A DNA stretch of 64,000 nucleotides from Trichopria drosophilae (Eukaryota > Arthropoda > Insecta > Hymenoptera > Diapriidae): contig CM059582.1 in NCBI GenBank assembly GCA_030407085.1, positions 209,776,001-209,840,000 of the forward strand. The letters run 5' to 3'. Position 1 is the stretch's first letter. Every line of letters starts with the position of its first letter. This document shows, one piece after another, positions 32,821 through 44,227 of this stretch. The translations under genes were made by a program, and so were the position numbers. The notes beneath the pieces are model-generated. The model was not told where the DNA came from. It searched no databases and saw only the letters and a program-made list of their open reading frames with translations.

Positions 32821-33045
32821 CTAACCAACTAGCCGTATTGAAGAAAACCAATGTGCCTGCAAACAGATACCGAGTCGGGGAAGAGACAATGAACAATAAC
32901 AAGTTCTCAACGTCCTTCGTCCCTTGATAAACTTAATCACCTTTTCGGAATCCTCGCTGTCTAAAACTGTTTTTATATGTGCAGAAGTTTTGGATATTTG
33001 TTTTTCTTTACCTGCGCTCTCAAAACTTTGACCGTCTTGGGTCAT
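32821..33045 (-). CDS. Possible upstream exon of the ankyrin gene
   Basis: A 74-codon minus-strand frame upstream of the ankyrin ORF starts MTQDGQSFESAGKEKQ. It has a helical charged region (LDSEDSEKVIKFIKGRR). Candidate donors (GTATCT at about 32869, GTTAGT at about 32822) could join it to the ankyrin frame through an acceptor-like TTACCAG near 32735. No junction is compelling, and copy 1 is frameshifted here. Confidence 0.25.
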   Translation of the reverse strand: MTQDGQSFESAGKEKQISKTSAHIKTVLDSEDSEKVIKFIKGRRTLRTCYCSLSLPRLGICLQAHWFSSIRLVG

Positions 33046-33172
33046 TATTTTCAGGGAATTCTACATTTTGTAAACCCTCCGTATAAACTAAAGCTTATAG
33101 CGTTAAGATAAGAAATACCTGTGCGAAATCAATAAATTACCCATTTCCCTTGCACATATTATCAAAATGTTT

Positions 33173-33423
33173 CAGCGAGAAAGTTGTTCATTACGGCATG
33201 AACAAATTTTCTGTAAAGTTTCATCTCCATTGCATTAATAGTTTTAAAATTAATGAATGTTTAAAATAGGTAGCGGCCGACGGCCAGCGCGTCATGTGTG
33301 CCACGGCGATGCGCGCAAGGCCACAACCAACTTTAAACATTCATCACTTTTAAAATATTAATGCAATGAAGATGAAACTTTCCAGAAAATTAGTTCATAC
33401 CTTAATGAACAATTTGCTCGCTA
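33173..33423. repeat. Fold-back element with GC-rich loop
   Basis: Two arms of about 92-96 bp (33173-33268 and 33332-33423) are imperfect reverse complements. The spacer is strikingly GC-rich (GCGGCCGACGGCCAGCGCGT). It sits where the similarity between the two ankyrin units ends. Confidence 0.8.
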
Positions 33424-34436
33424 AAAGTTTACGGATGCTTGAAATTCGATTGTTAAACGAAGCGCCTGAATGTATAAAAACACAAAGGGCATAGGGGGTA
33501 ACTATACAAAAAATGCCCCCACAGCTCTGTCACCCGAACTGGGTCCATATATTGCTACCCCGATGACTACAAATTTCTGAAAGTATGAACTCAAAATTCG
33601 CTTTTTCGAAAAAGTTATGGAGGGGGAAAGAAAAATTAAAAAACTAATTTTTCTCGAAAACTACTGGATCGATTTTAATGAACTTGAAATATGTTAGAAA
33701 CGTAGGTAAGACAATTTGAGAGAAAAAATATGATTTTTTTTTTAATAAGTAAAAAACTGATTTGAAATTTTCAAAATTTTTTTTTTGGCATAATTTTTGA
33801 TGTGACCACCTTCATCTTTTTTCTTGAGGTACCTTACAATCTCCTCTTTCATATATATTTTTTTCAAATTTTTAAAAAATATAGTTTTTGAATAAAAAAT
33901 CGTAAACCATGGTCGACCTGCTTGACTTGCGCATTCGCACACACCCGTGCACTCACGCACGCACTGACTAAAAATACTATGTTATATACAGTTGAGACTC
34001 ATGTGTAGCCAATATAAATATTCAAAAACCGGTGCTGAGTGTATATAGTATAGGTCGACCTTAACCGATGTCAATGAGATATTTTATTATCCGGTGTGAT
34101 GGCGTGATTGTTGACACGAGACTCCTATATAGAAGAACTGCGAGGCAATAGGTGACTTCTTCTCCGGTAGGCATCGTTCCTTTTATTCGATAGCCATTTC
34201 ATTCTCGTTATCAAAATCCATCCTTTTTTTAGTAGATTAGGAATCCGGACGGTGCGACCTGACACTTGTATATGATATTGTGCTTTGATTCATATAGTCT
34301 ATGTAAATCGGTATAGCTGAGTGCAGGTTTATATTTAGTATTTTTTTCGGAGTTATATCTCTGTGATTCTGGAGAATTTTACTTTTTACATTCTTTTGTT
34401 TACATTTGACATTCTTATTTCTTCATAATTTTTAAG
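33424..34436. other. Non-coding stretch before a transposase
   Basis: Contains the right arm (33427-33485) of the inverted repeat around the ankyrin unit. Then comes sequence with GAAAAACTAATTTTTCTCGAAAACT-type motifs typical of DNA-transposon ends, and a T-rich region. It probably includes the 5' end of the element carrying the transposase at 34437. Confidence 0.45.
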
Positions 34437-36132
34437 ATGAATAAGACCGTATTGCTAAGACAAAAGTGCCCTGGTTGCAATACTTTTTTAATAAATACTA
34501 CAGGCCGAAAAAAAATAGTAACAAATCAACAGGAAGCGAATATTTACTCCACTTCTTTGCAGCAAGCAATAAATGTAAATGACATTATTTGTCAAAAATG
34601 TAGAATGTCTGTTTATAGAAAAAATATATCTGCAGAGAAATCTGAAGTAAATGTCGTAAATGATGTTGTGCCTGATTCGGTAGATAATGATCCCACGTTT
34701 GAAATAGTTGAATCAAAAGCATCGGTTTCTGAGGTTGAACGTATGGTATTTATTAATGTAGTATGGTTTTTATTCGGAGAACTATTGCAACGCATAAATC
34801 ATGTTGCTTTTGTGGCGGCACAAAACATTTACGTGTCATTCCTGAGGAAACACGAATAAAAACTTATATAAAAACTCAAATCTACATTCCATCTGGGAAT
34901 CGATGTTGTCGTATGCACTTGATAAACGATAGAATATACGAAGAAGATCTTATCCAACTGAAAGCCTATTCTAATACTACAAGCCTTACGGCATCTGAGT
35001 TATCAAAACTAATGGAAACTCTTTGTATTAGATGTGACTCGACATTGCTTAATAAAATAGGGGAATACAATATTTCTGAGAAACAACTCAAAATTTTTAC
35101 AGGCTTAAATTGGGAACAATTAAATGAACTGAAAGACATGTTAACTTCATTGCGAAATAGTTATTCCCGTTCCGTCATTCAAGCTATTGTTGTCTTTTTG
35201 TTCAAATTACGCTCGGGTAATTCGAATGTAATGCTCGGACTATTCGGCCAGTGTAATGAAATCATTTGAAGATGCTGTTTTGCCACTTCGTTTTGGAGTG
35301 AATGCTTGTAGTCGGAATGAACTCATTCTAAACCATACCACTAAAATGGCAAAACATTTATTCGATTCTAACGATAAACTTTTTTTGATATGCGACGGCA
35401 ACTACGCTAGACATCAAAAAAGTTCTAATAATGATTACCAAAGGAAATCGTACTCTGGCCAAAAGAAAGATCCCCTTTGTAAACCGTTTACCATCTGCAC
35501 AACTGACGGGTATGTTGTAAACATTGCTGAACCTTTTCTTGCGAATCAAAATGATGCCCCAGATTTTGGAAACAATTCTCGAAAATCCTGAAGGTTTATC
35601 TAAGCTGGTTAATGAAGGTGATATTTTTGTTCTTGACCGTGGATTTCGTGACGTAAAAGAAAAGTTGGAAGAAAAAAAATTTCGAGTTTTGATGCCTGCC
35701 TTAAAAGGAAAAAGGAAACAATTAACTGCAGAAGAATCAAATAATTCTCGCTTTGTTACGAAAATTCGGTGGGCTGTAGAATCATCCGTTCACGGTGTCA
35801 CCAAGCAAAAATATCTTCTTCTTAATCATAAAATCGATAATAAGTTATTACCAAAAGTTGGATCACACTTCAGAATTGCATGTTTTCTTAATAATATTTT
35901 CGGAAAAAGATTACATTCTGATGTAGATAACTTCGATGATATTCTTCAAAAGATGCAAACTCAGAAAAATGTGAAGTTTTCTTTGGCTGATAAAGTAGAA
36001 GAAGCAGGATGGCTACGTCGTAAACTTCCGTTTGGAACTATCTCCTCAGATGATCTTAAGGGTGTTCTTCCAAAAAGTCGGAAGTCAGATTTGACTGTAG
36101 CGACGCCTACAACTTTTAAGTGCACTGATTGA
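34437..36132 (+). pseudogene. DDE transposase (IS4/IS5-like, ISL2EU- or Harbinger-like), frameshifted
   Basis: Four overlapping frames (34437-34859, 34763-35269, 35256-35591, 35524-36132) form one protein broken by three frameshifts. The N-terminus has two Cys pairs (CPGC, CQKC) and then a second zinc-like cluster (CCFCGG with CCRMH). The DDE_Tnp_4-type catalytic core follows: LICDGNYAR (D), FVLDRGFRD (D) and IRWAVES (E). The arrangement fits ISL2EU-type elements, which in autonomous form also encode a YqaJ nuclease. Here no YqaJ gene is adjacent; one lies 15 kb away in a different element. Inactive. Confidence 0.7.
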
Positions 36133-37167
36133 TATGACATCTGCCGACGCTATTACGAAGTTCGACGTTCGTTCTCTCGTCAGGCCCGTATCAAAGATTT
36201 TCTCGAAGGGTTCTTAGCGGGGCCCCACATTTTTGTTTACATGTGTACATATACACATGTATAGGACAAACCGTATTCATACACGTTAGTCGGAGAAGAC
36301 CGAAGTTGGCCGAGATCGTCAAGAGCATCCCGGAATTCGGTGCTATAGCATATATGTATATATATACATACATATGTATATGCATTTACAGCGATTGTCG
36401 AATGTTTCAAAGGGGAAGCTCATTCTCTGTCGTGCGATAGAATCCCGGCAGCAATCCGACGGATTCGAATAGCTAACTCGTGCGTCTCCCGTCGGAAAAT
36501 CGTTTCTACGAAATATCTCGTAAAATAAATCGCAAAAACGCATTTTTGAAAATAATATTAGTTTACTTCCTAAATGTTCGTTCAATTATGCCACATATTT
36601 TTTCTTGTAGATTGTAGTCCTCAAAACTCGACAATCGCATTGAAAATGTTTTATATTTATATATTTTTAAGAAATTAATTTTAATGTTTAGTTTATAGGA
36701 AAATGTTTTACGGAGATTAAAATTATATTTCCGTCGTTTTTCTCCTTGAAGGGTGTTACCACCTTTATTTTTACCTCTTTATATTTACATTTTGAGCTAA
36801 GGTTTTATTTGTTTTCTTCATCATTTTCAACCTAAAAACATACAGGGTGGTACAAATGTACAAATTGTAATCTTTTATCAGTTTATAATTTTCCATTTTT
36901 TACCACTGTTTTGAAGTTCATGTGAGAAGTTTAACATGACAAAAATCATCGCTGAAAAAAAAAATTGTAAAACAAAATAGATTTGTAATAGTTAAATTTT
37001 ACATTTTTACACTAAACAGAGTTTGAACCATCTAAGTCTTTTTATTATTAAATGCTAAATTTTAATATAGACTTGTACATAGAAAAAGAAACATTTACCA
37101 TCAGTACAGTTCTGGGGCCCTACGGAATGGTGATCTTACACCGTCTAATATGCACCGAACGAAAAAA
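36133..37167. other. Non-coding with microsatellite and a TACAGGGTG end
   Basis: A TATATACATA-type microsatellite lies at 36345-36385. TACAGGGTGGTACAAATG at 36841 resembles a one-sided mariner or MITE terminus. No gene is supported. Confidence 0.5.
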
Positions 37168-38070
37168 TCATACAGAGCCGCGTTTGGTCGCGTGCTAGCG
37201 CGTTCGCTTCATAATTCGAAGGTTGTGCGTTCGAATCCTGACATTGGTGATTTCATTTTTTTTTCTTTTTTTCCATAATTTGTTACAAATTATTAAAAAT
37301 GATAAAAACTGTGAATTTTAAATATTTTTATTGTTTTTAAAATCTTGTTTTTTAGTAAAAATATTTTTTATTTGATTCCTTCCTAATATTCACGAGTATT
37401 GATAGTTATAACATCATTTTAATTATCATAATTATTATTATTATAACGGTTATTATTGTTATTATTTTGACTACTAATAATTTCAATTAATCATTCACTG
37501 TAATATGCAAATAAAAATCAATCTGTATTATGGAATAAAAACATACGTTATTACAGCATATTCGTATAAGAAACTTCTACATTTATTATTTCATTTTCTG
37601 GAGCTACAATGCAATTTCCACAGTGATACTTGTAAAAACAATGAAAACAAAAATTGGTGAAACATCGGGCACATCTAATGAACGCGAAGATTCCACAGTG
37701 GTACGTTTTTTCAACCCCTCGAGCAGAAAGCAAACTTCATTCCCATTCATAAAAATGTCTTACTCTTCTGATAGCTGTCACGCATACCAACTTATTATTA
37801 TACAATTATTATTATGATAATTACAATTATCTCATCACTTTAAATAAATGAATATTAGGAAGGAATACAAGAAAATACATTTGTCCTAGAAAAAGATATT
37901 TTAAAAACAATAAAATTATTTAAAATTCACAGTTGTTACCATTTTTAATAGTTTCTAACAAATTGAGAAAAAAAAGGGAAAAAAATTACCAATGTCGGGA
38001 TTTGAAAGCACAACCCTCAAATTACGAAGCAAACACGCTAGCACCTCGGCCAACGCGACTTCTTTTTGTT
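37168..38070. repeat. Fold-back element whose ends are tRNA-Met-like
   Basis: The arms at about 37168-37460 and 37785-38070 are reverse complements, with a central unique part of about 325 bp. The outer 72 bp of each arm is tRNA-like. The inner arm is AT-rich with ATAATTATTATTAT tracts. Confidence 0.75.
37177..37248 (+). pseudogene. tRNA-Met-like sequence (CAT anticodon)
   Basis: A-box-like TGGTCGCGTGCTAGCG and B-box GTTCGAATCC are present, with CAT at 37210-37212 in an anticodon-loop-like position between CGCTT and AATTCGAAGG. The acceptor stem does not pair well, so it is a tRNA-derived SINE head or pseudogene. A mutated copy lies on the minus strand at about 37992-38061, where the anticodon position reads CGT. 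Confidence 0.6.
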
Positions 38071-38111
38071 AGATATACCTACGTATACAAAAATGTGTAT
38101 GGGTGGATATA

Positions 38112-38846
38112 CAGGGTCATCGAAAAGTATCGGACCCCCCTAATATCTTCAGTTAGAATGCACTTAGGAGAAAATGTCCAATAGCAAAGTTGTATGGCTT
38201 CAAGCGGGGAGTAAGATGATGACCTTGACTTTGACCTTGACCATGTTCTTCAAGGTCATTTCAAGGTCAATCTTATTTTTTTAAATAGAACCCCCTACAT
38301 TTTATTGCATATTCTTATAGCTTATCTCGAGAGCTTTCCAAAACACTATAATAAAATATTTTTTTATTAAGTACTTTTTGAGTTATAAAGGTTTGAAGTT
38401 AACAATTTTTTGACACAAAATGTAGAATATCTTGTAAAATATTATTTAGTTTTCAGTAATCATAACCTTAATACTTTTGTGCGCGGAATAATGAGACCAA
38501 TTAATTGGTCGGACTCGCACACCACTCTTGCCTTAACTGGTCGGACTCGCACACCACTTAACAAATTGTTAACTTCAACCTTTTATAACTCAAAAAGTAC
38601 TTAATAAAAAATATTTTATTATAGTGTTTTGGAAAGCTCTCGAGATAAGCTATAAGAATATGCAATAAAATGTAGGGGGTTCTATTTAAAAAAATAAGAT
38701 TGACCTTGAAATGACCTTGAAGGACATGGTCAAGGTCATCATCTTACTCCCCGCTTGAAACCATACAACTTTCCTATTGGACATTTTCTCCTAAGTGCAT
38801 TCTAACTGAAGATATTAGGGGGGTCCGATACTTTTCGATGACCCTG
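38112..38846. mobile_element. 735-bp palindromic MITE, TA target duplication
   Basis: The ends read CAGGGTCATCGAAAAGTATC and its reverse complement, flanked by TA at 38110-38111 and 38847-38848. This is mariner-like. Arms of about 285-300 bp are nearly perfect reverse complements. The 150-bp centre contains a direct repeat of GGTCGGACTCGCACACCACT. The arms include GACCTTGACTTTGACC repeats. Confidence 0.85.
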
Positions 38847-39309
38847 TATATACATATAAACATATATACACGACTATAACACAGCTACTCAAGCGAGAGT
38901 CTAGGTATAGTTGATATGGTATGTGTGCGTGCATGTATATGAGAACATGTTATTGAAAAACTCAAGTACGCGTACGCAGTAAAGTTAGTTACAAAACAAC
39001 GCTCTGTACATGAACATGTAAATCTCCGATTCTGATTTCTTTATTTAATAAATCCGTTGTAATCTCGAAAACTAAACTCAATCCGGTGTTTTAATACCTG
39101 GTGTACCAAGAATTCTAATTATACATTTTTTACATTATTTTACTTTTTTTTCATTTGCACAGACTGTCAGTGAGCATATATGTCCACAATTGCACCTTCT
39201 GTTGTCGATATCGTGCATCCTTTTAGCAGGAAATCAACAACAGACTGTGTAATTGCTGATTTTGATTTCTACATTATTACAAATAAATACATAATGCATA
39301 TTTTTTCAG
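38847..39309. other. Non-coding; possible small exon near 39164
   Basis: AT-rich. TTTGCACAG at about 39155-39163 and TTTTTTCAG at 39301-39309 look like splice acceptors. A run ending GGTGTTTTAATACCTGG could be the edge of a repeat. No firm gene. Confidence 0.35.
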
Positions 39310-39477
39310 GAAATGGGAAACTACAACGAAACCCCCGTGGACCCGGAGGAGAACACCGCCTCCACCGCTGGACCAGCCACCGCCACTACCTCTGCGAACA
39401 GCACTAGCGAGGATGGCGATCGTGCCCGGGCCCCCCCGCCACCGCCACCGCAACCTAACCCAGCTACTTGTCGATAG
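39310..39477 (+). CDS. Candidate exon, Thr/Ala-rich then poly-Pro
   Basis: An acceptor-like TTTTTTCAG precedes GAA ATG. The frame from ATG 39313 gives about 54 residues: acidic start, Thr/Ala-rich middle and PPPPPPQP near the end, closing at TAG 39475-39477. GC content is much higher than the surroundings, which favours a real exon. The final codons lie within a repeated element, so the true exon may end near 39468. Gene identity unknown. Confidence 0.35.
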   Translation, partial: EMGNYNETPVDPEENTASTAGPATATTSANSTSEDGDRARAPPPPPPQPNPATCR

Positions 39478-40150
39478 TAAGCAAAGTGACAGTCTAGTCG
39501 AATAGACATTTTTTGCAGTATATGTTTGCATTCTTTTATTTCTACCATTTTGTTTCAATTATATATAATGTCATTATGCCAGAGTAGACAATTTTAAAAA
39601 GTTGTAAGATGTTAAAAATGTTACAAATTACCTATCGATAGTAAAATTTGATTCGAAACAATATTTTACATGTGAAACTATTTGTCGACAGTAACCGAAG
39701 TGACAGTTTAGTCAAATAGACATTTTTTAACATGTTACAGCTTTTTAAAATTGTGTACACTGTCATAATGACATTATATATAATTTAAACAAAATGGTAG
39801 AAATAAAAGAATTTAAAAATATACTGCAAAAAATTTATATCGACTAGACTGTCACTTTGCGTACTGTCGACAAGTAGCTTCACATTTAAAATCTTGTTTT
39901 GAATCAAATTTTACTATCGATAGGTCATTTGTAAAATTTTTAACATGTTACAGCTTTTTAAAATTGTGTACACTGTCATAATGACATTATATATAATTTC
40001 AACAAAATGGTAGAAATAAAAGAATTTAAAAATATACTGCAAAAAATTTATATCGACTAGACTGTCACTTTGCTTACTGTCGACAAGTAACTTCACATGT
40101 AAAATCTTGTTTCGAATCAAATTTTACTATCGATAAGACATTTGTAACAT
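39460..40150. repeat. Three copies of a ~200-bp repeat in both orientations
   Basis: Units marked by TTGTCGACAGTAA, GTGACAGTCTAGTCGA, ACTATCGATAG and AACATGTTACAGC occur at about 39460-39680 in one orientation. They recur at 39690-39960 and 39960-40150 in the other. They separate the two proline-rich exon candidates. Confidence 0.75.
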
Positions 40151-40193
40151 GTTTCACATGTTACAGCTTTTTAAAATTGTGTACCCCTTACAG

Positions 40194-40394
40194 GGGCCAC
40201 TTGGGTCGTGGCAGTGCAGAACCCCACAGGGTACGTGGCCAACCCCTCAGGGTACGTGGCCCACTTTTTATCAGGCTGGGTGGCCAAGTCCCCCTCCTGG
40301 GGTGTGGCCAAGTCCCGCTGCGGGTGTGTGGCCAAGTGGCCACAATCCACCTCATGGCCCGTGGCCAGCTTATGGCCCGCAACCGCGAAATTAA
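40194..40394 (+). CDS. Candidate terminal exon with Trp-Pro repeats
   Basis: Preceded by an acceptor-like CCCCTTACAG. The frame ends with TAA at 40392-40394, and AATAAA follows at 40428-40433. The encoded part is built from repeats such as TPQGTWPTPQGTWP and PPPGVWPSPAAGVWP. It is strongly GC-rich against AT-rich flanks. It could be the last exon of the gene whose earlier exon is at 39310-39477, with the repeats filling the intron. Function unknown. Confidence 0.4.
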   Translation, partial: GPLGSWQCRTPQGTWPTPQGTWPTFYQAGWPSPPPGVWPSPAAGVWPSGHNPPHGPWPAYGPQPRN

Positions 40395-40750
40395 TATAAT
40401 AATGTTATTTACTTAAACAATATTTTGAATAAATATATTTTACATACATTGTAACATTCATTGTCAACCTTTTGACCCATTCCTTTCAAAATGTATTACA
40501 TTTCTTTTCAGGTTGATTATTTTATGGCAATTAACAAGGATACTAAGCGCTACATTATGGGAATGTTTCAATGAAATTGGTGAAAATGGTATCTGCGGTT
40601 CCCCTTGTTAAAAATTACAGTTATTTTCCAAATTGTAAACTGCAACTGTTGATTTATTTAAAATAAACATGAATCAAGCATATTAAAAAACCTTCTAATA
40701 TAATATTATAATTGTCACAATATATTTCTGACCGATTCCATTTCAATTCG
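40395..40750. other. 3' flank and spacer
   Basis: Contains the poly(A) signal at 40428-40433; otherwise AT-rich with no gene visible. Confidence 0.5.
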
Positions 40751-43152
40751 GGCAGGAGTGAAATGTTGACACCTCGACATTTTTTTTCCATGAAATATGT
40801 TGTTCCTTACGACAAATAAGGAGACCCGTACTTTTTTCTTTTAACCCATTAAACGCCGAAATGCACATAAACTTTACTGAAACTTCAACGCTTATGTTAA
40901 ATATGACATATATTTCGAAAAAAGAAAAACTATTAGATTCCACCATTTTCGAGACCGCTATTACGAATGGTAGTAAGAAACTTATTAAAAAAATGAAATT
41001 TATACATAATTTTGACATATGTAGAAGACAAACAAGATTTTTTCTGGGCGCATTTTTTACAAATATCGAATTTTCGATACAATATATTACTTCCAGTGAG
41101 CTGAAATATATTGCAATGGTGCACTCCATAGTTGTACTTAAAGCATACACTGGTGTACATTTGAATTTTGTTATGTCAGATTAAAAATGGCCACTGCATT
41201 TACAAATTGCTTTTCAAAATTGAACCATTATTTTTTATTTAAACTACGGACTTTAGAGAAAATGTTATAAGAACAATTATGTTCTAGAACAAGGCAAAGA
41301 AGACCCACACATTTTTTCAGAATGTTTTGTCACAATTTTTATATTTTCAAAAAAATCGAAAATTAAAAAAAGTCATGCAGAAAATCTAAAAAAATTTGAG
41401 AGAATTCTTTAACCAATTTAACAAACAATTTTCTTGCAAATTTTCTCTAAACTCTGTAGTTTTCAAGAAAATTAATTATTAGTCTTGAAATCCATAACAG
41501 TTTAACCATTTTTTTTTAAGTAAACCATTTGACGCAAATGTCCATAGAACTGAAATGTCTTGCAACTGGTTACAGAATACTCTCAAAATTTTTCAGAAGT
41601 TTTAAATGATTTGTTTCAAAATTTCGATTTTTTGAATTTTTTAAAAGTGCAAAATTGTGCCAATACATTTTGAATAAATTGTAGGGTATTCTTCGACTTA
41701 TTCTGGAATATAATTATTCTTATAACATTTTCTCTAAAGTCCGTAGTTTTCAAGAACAACACTTGTTAAATTTTGAAAAGGAATTTGTAAATGCAGTAGC
41801 CATTTTTAATCTAACGTAGAGAATTTCAAATATACACCAATGTATGTATCTTTTAAGTGCAACTATCGAGTGCACCCTTGCAATATATTGTAGCTCACTC
41901 AAAGTAACACATTGTATCGAAATCTCGATATTTGTAAAAAATGGGTGCTGCAAACAAAAAATTTTTTATCTATATATGTGAAAATCACGTAGAAATTAAA
42001 ATTTTTCAATAATTTTGTTACTACCGTTCGAAAGAGCGGCCTGGCAAATTGTACAATCTGATACTTTTTATGTTTTTCTGCATTTATTTTGTATTGGAAC
42101 TAAGCGCTGAAGTCGCAGTAAACTTTCTGTGCATTTCCGCGTTACAAATTTTTGTTTTCTGAGTTATGCGAGATTTAAAATCAGGAACGAAAATCCGCTA
42201 CGTCCAATAAATAGGGTATACATTTTTTTAAAAATTGGTGTATTTTCGACAGTTTTTAATATTTTACTATTATTCCTCATTTCAGGTTGTTGAACTGTCG
42301 TATTTTTGAGGAGTGAGATTTTTGTACCTGACGTTTTTTAGTCAAATTAACTACACAAAGAAAAAAGTATGCCGTGAATTGCGTTAAATTTGAAATTAAA
42401 AACTTACTAGTGCATTGAAAAATATTATATTAACAACATATTTGAGACAAAGATAATAAACAAATATATAAAGGTAGCAAACCAAAAACCCGACACGCCA
42501 AACATCCGACACCTCAAAAACCCAACATGTTCAAACGTAGCACTTGGAAAACTGTACAATATATAACAAAAAAATGAAAATAAACTGATACGTCAAAAGT
42601 CATGGAAATGTCGGTTTATTGCAGGTCACGTTTTTGACGTATTCTCTTGTTGAAATAATTTAGATAAAACGAAACATGTCCTACAATGACCAAATTGCTA
42701 CTTTAAATTTAAAAAAAAATACAAGTGTGCAGCCGAACAGATAGACACTACTCAGATATTGTTATCAATGTTACCAGTAATCTTTTAAAAAATGGAAGAA
42801 AAAACAGCTGATGTTTTTGAGAAAATTGACTTTTTAGTTGTTTCAAAAAATTGCCGTCATTATGTTTTTTCCAATTTTTGTGAATGTCATTATTGGATAT
42901 CTATAAAATATCAATAACATAATGTTATGCATGAGGAATAATAGTAAAATAATCAAAAATGTAGAAAACACACACTTTTTTAAACGTATTATACCCGATG
43001 TTTTGGACTTTGCGGATTTCAGTTCCTGATTTTAAATTGCGCTTAACTGTGACAAAAAAATTTTTCTTCAAACAAATAAATACGGGTATCGTTATTTGCC
43101 CAAAAGAACAACATATTTCATGGAAAATTAGATATCAACATTTTACCCCTGG
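40751..43152. repeat. Nested inverted repeats, decayed DNA transposons
   Basis: The outer arms are 40751-40830 against 43079-43152 (share AACATATTTCATGGAAAA in reverse complement). A second palindrome pairs about 41010-41290 with 41720-41965, centre near 41490. A third pairs about 42150-42285 with 42935-43060, centre near 42610, with TTTTACTATTATTCCTCAT in both arms. No open frame with recognisable domains is present, so these look like non-autonomous elements, one inside another. Confidence 0.7.
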
Positions 43153-44227
43153 CCAATTTGAAATCGGTCTTCTATTTTGAGTGACAATATTCACGTAGCC
43201 AAGTCTCCATTTATATTTTCCAACGTAAATCTATATGTAATTCTAATGTTACTACAATACTATATAAATTTATATTTTTGGGAGGAACACTGAAATGAAA
43301 CAAACAGAAAAATAATGTCGTAAATACGTGTTACCAACATGTATAATAAACATGCAATCTATCTTTTCCATTTTTCCTCTTACTTCAGCTTATAATGAAA
43401 ATACAAACTATTAATTTTAAATTATTTCAGTCCTATCGCTGTAAGAAATCGAGAAATACATTTGCTACTACAATACTACATATTTTCTTTTCATCTACAC
43501 GGAAAAAAGTATACAATACTGATTATGGCGTCCACCGCCATATTGTGAAAATTCGTGGTTTTTCATTGTATCCCTTCCGTATCGAAAGCAGTACAAGATA
43601 CGGCAAAAATTCACTAAACCTTTTTTTTAGAGGAGGAAATTTCCTACAAAAAAGTGCAGTAGTGCCGTATCCTACATTATGTAGTTTAGGCATAAGCGAG
43701 CCCGAAAGATAAAAAACGGGAGATTCGTTGACATACGGACAGTAGCCAGCACTCACTACTGTCTGCTTCTTTCCGTATACTACTGAAAAATGTCAAAAAT
43801 GGCCACAAGAGCGGTGCCACTTTCAATGGGCTGCAGGATTATACCACTTTGTATCATATACGCGTTCTATACATTTTTATACCGTAGAACATATCGCGAT
43901 TTGTTATTGTTCTTTTTGGTGTGTGATGAATGAAGACATTCTGTTGTGAAATATTATTTATCACGAAATCAATAAAGAATTAACGGAGAGTGAGAGGTGA
44001 AAAATTAAGAAACAGTTGCTATTTCTTTTCTTGAGTTTCAAAAACTTTGTACAAGTAAAGAAGTCAGGAAGTTTGGTAGCTGTGCCAATTTCTTTCATTG
44101 GCATTACACTTTTATAGTACCAGTGTTAATTTTTGTGACAATATATACAATAGTGTGCATTTCAATTGAATCGAGAAAGGATGTGAAGTGAATACCATAA
44201 ATACGGATTTTCCTTGTCGGTGCAAAA
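43153..44227. other. Non-coding, possible promoter region
   Basis: No gene is supported. The stretch leads up to the exon candidate at 44228 and contains ATG-poor, moderately GC-rich patches (43540-43760) that could be 5' untranslated or promoter DNA. Confidence 0.4.

Larger units (their letters stand above)
31502..33165. repeat. Duplicated block with ankyrin unit, copy 2 (uninterrupted)
   Basis: 31502-32283 equals 23266-27222 minus the Gypsy insertion, and 32043-33165 equals 21882-22975. This copy shows the original order: left block, shared 240-bp segment, ankyrin ORF. Confidence 0.85.

Noticed and set aside
37177..37248. Functional tRNA-Met gene
   Set aside because: The acceptor stem does not pair and the sequence forms the end of a long inverted repeat, so it is tRNA-derived rather than a working tRNA.
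39277..39558. Minus-strand Gly/Trp-rich frames opposite the proline exon
   Set aside because: Reverse reading of a CCN-rich exon gives Gly/Trp-rich frames by composition alone.
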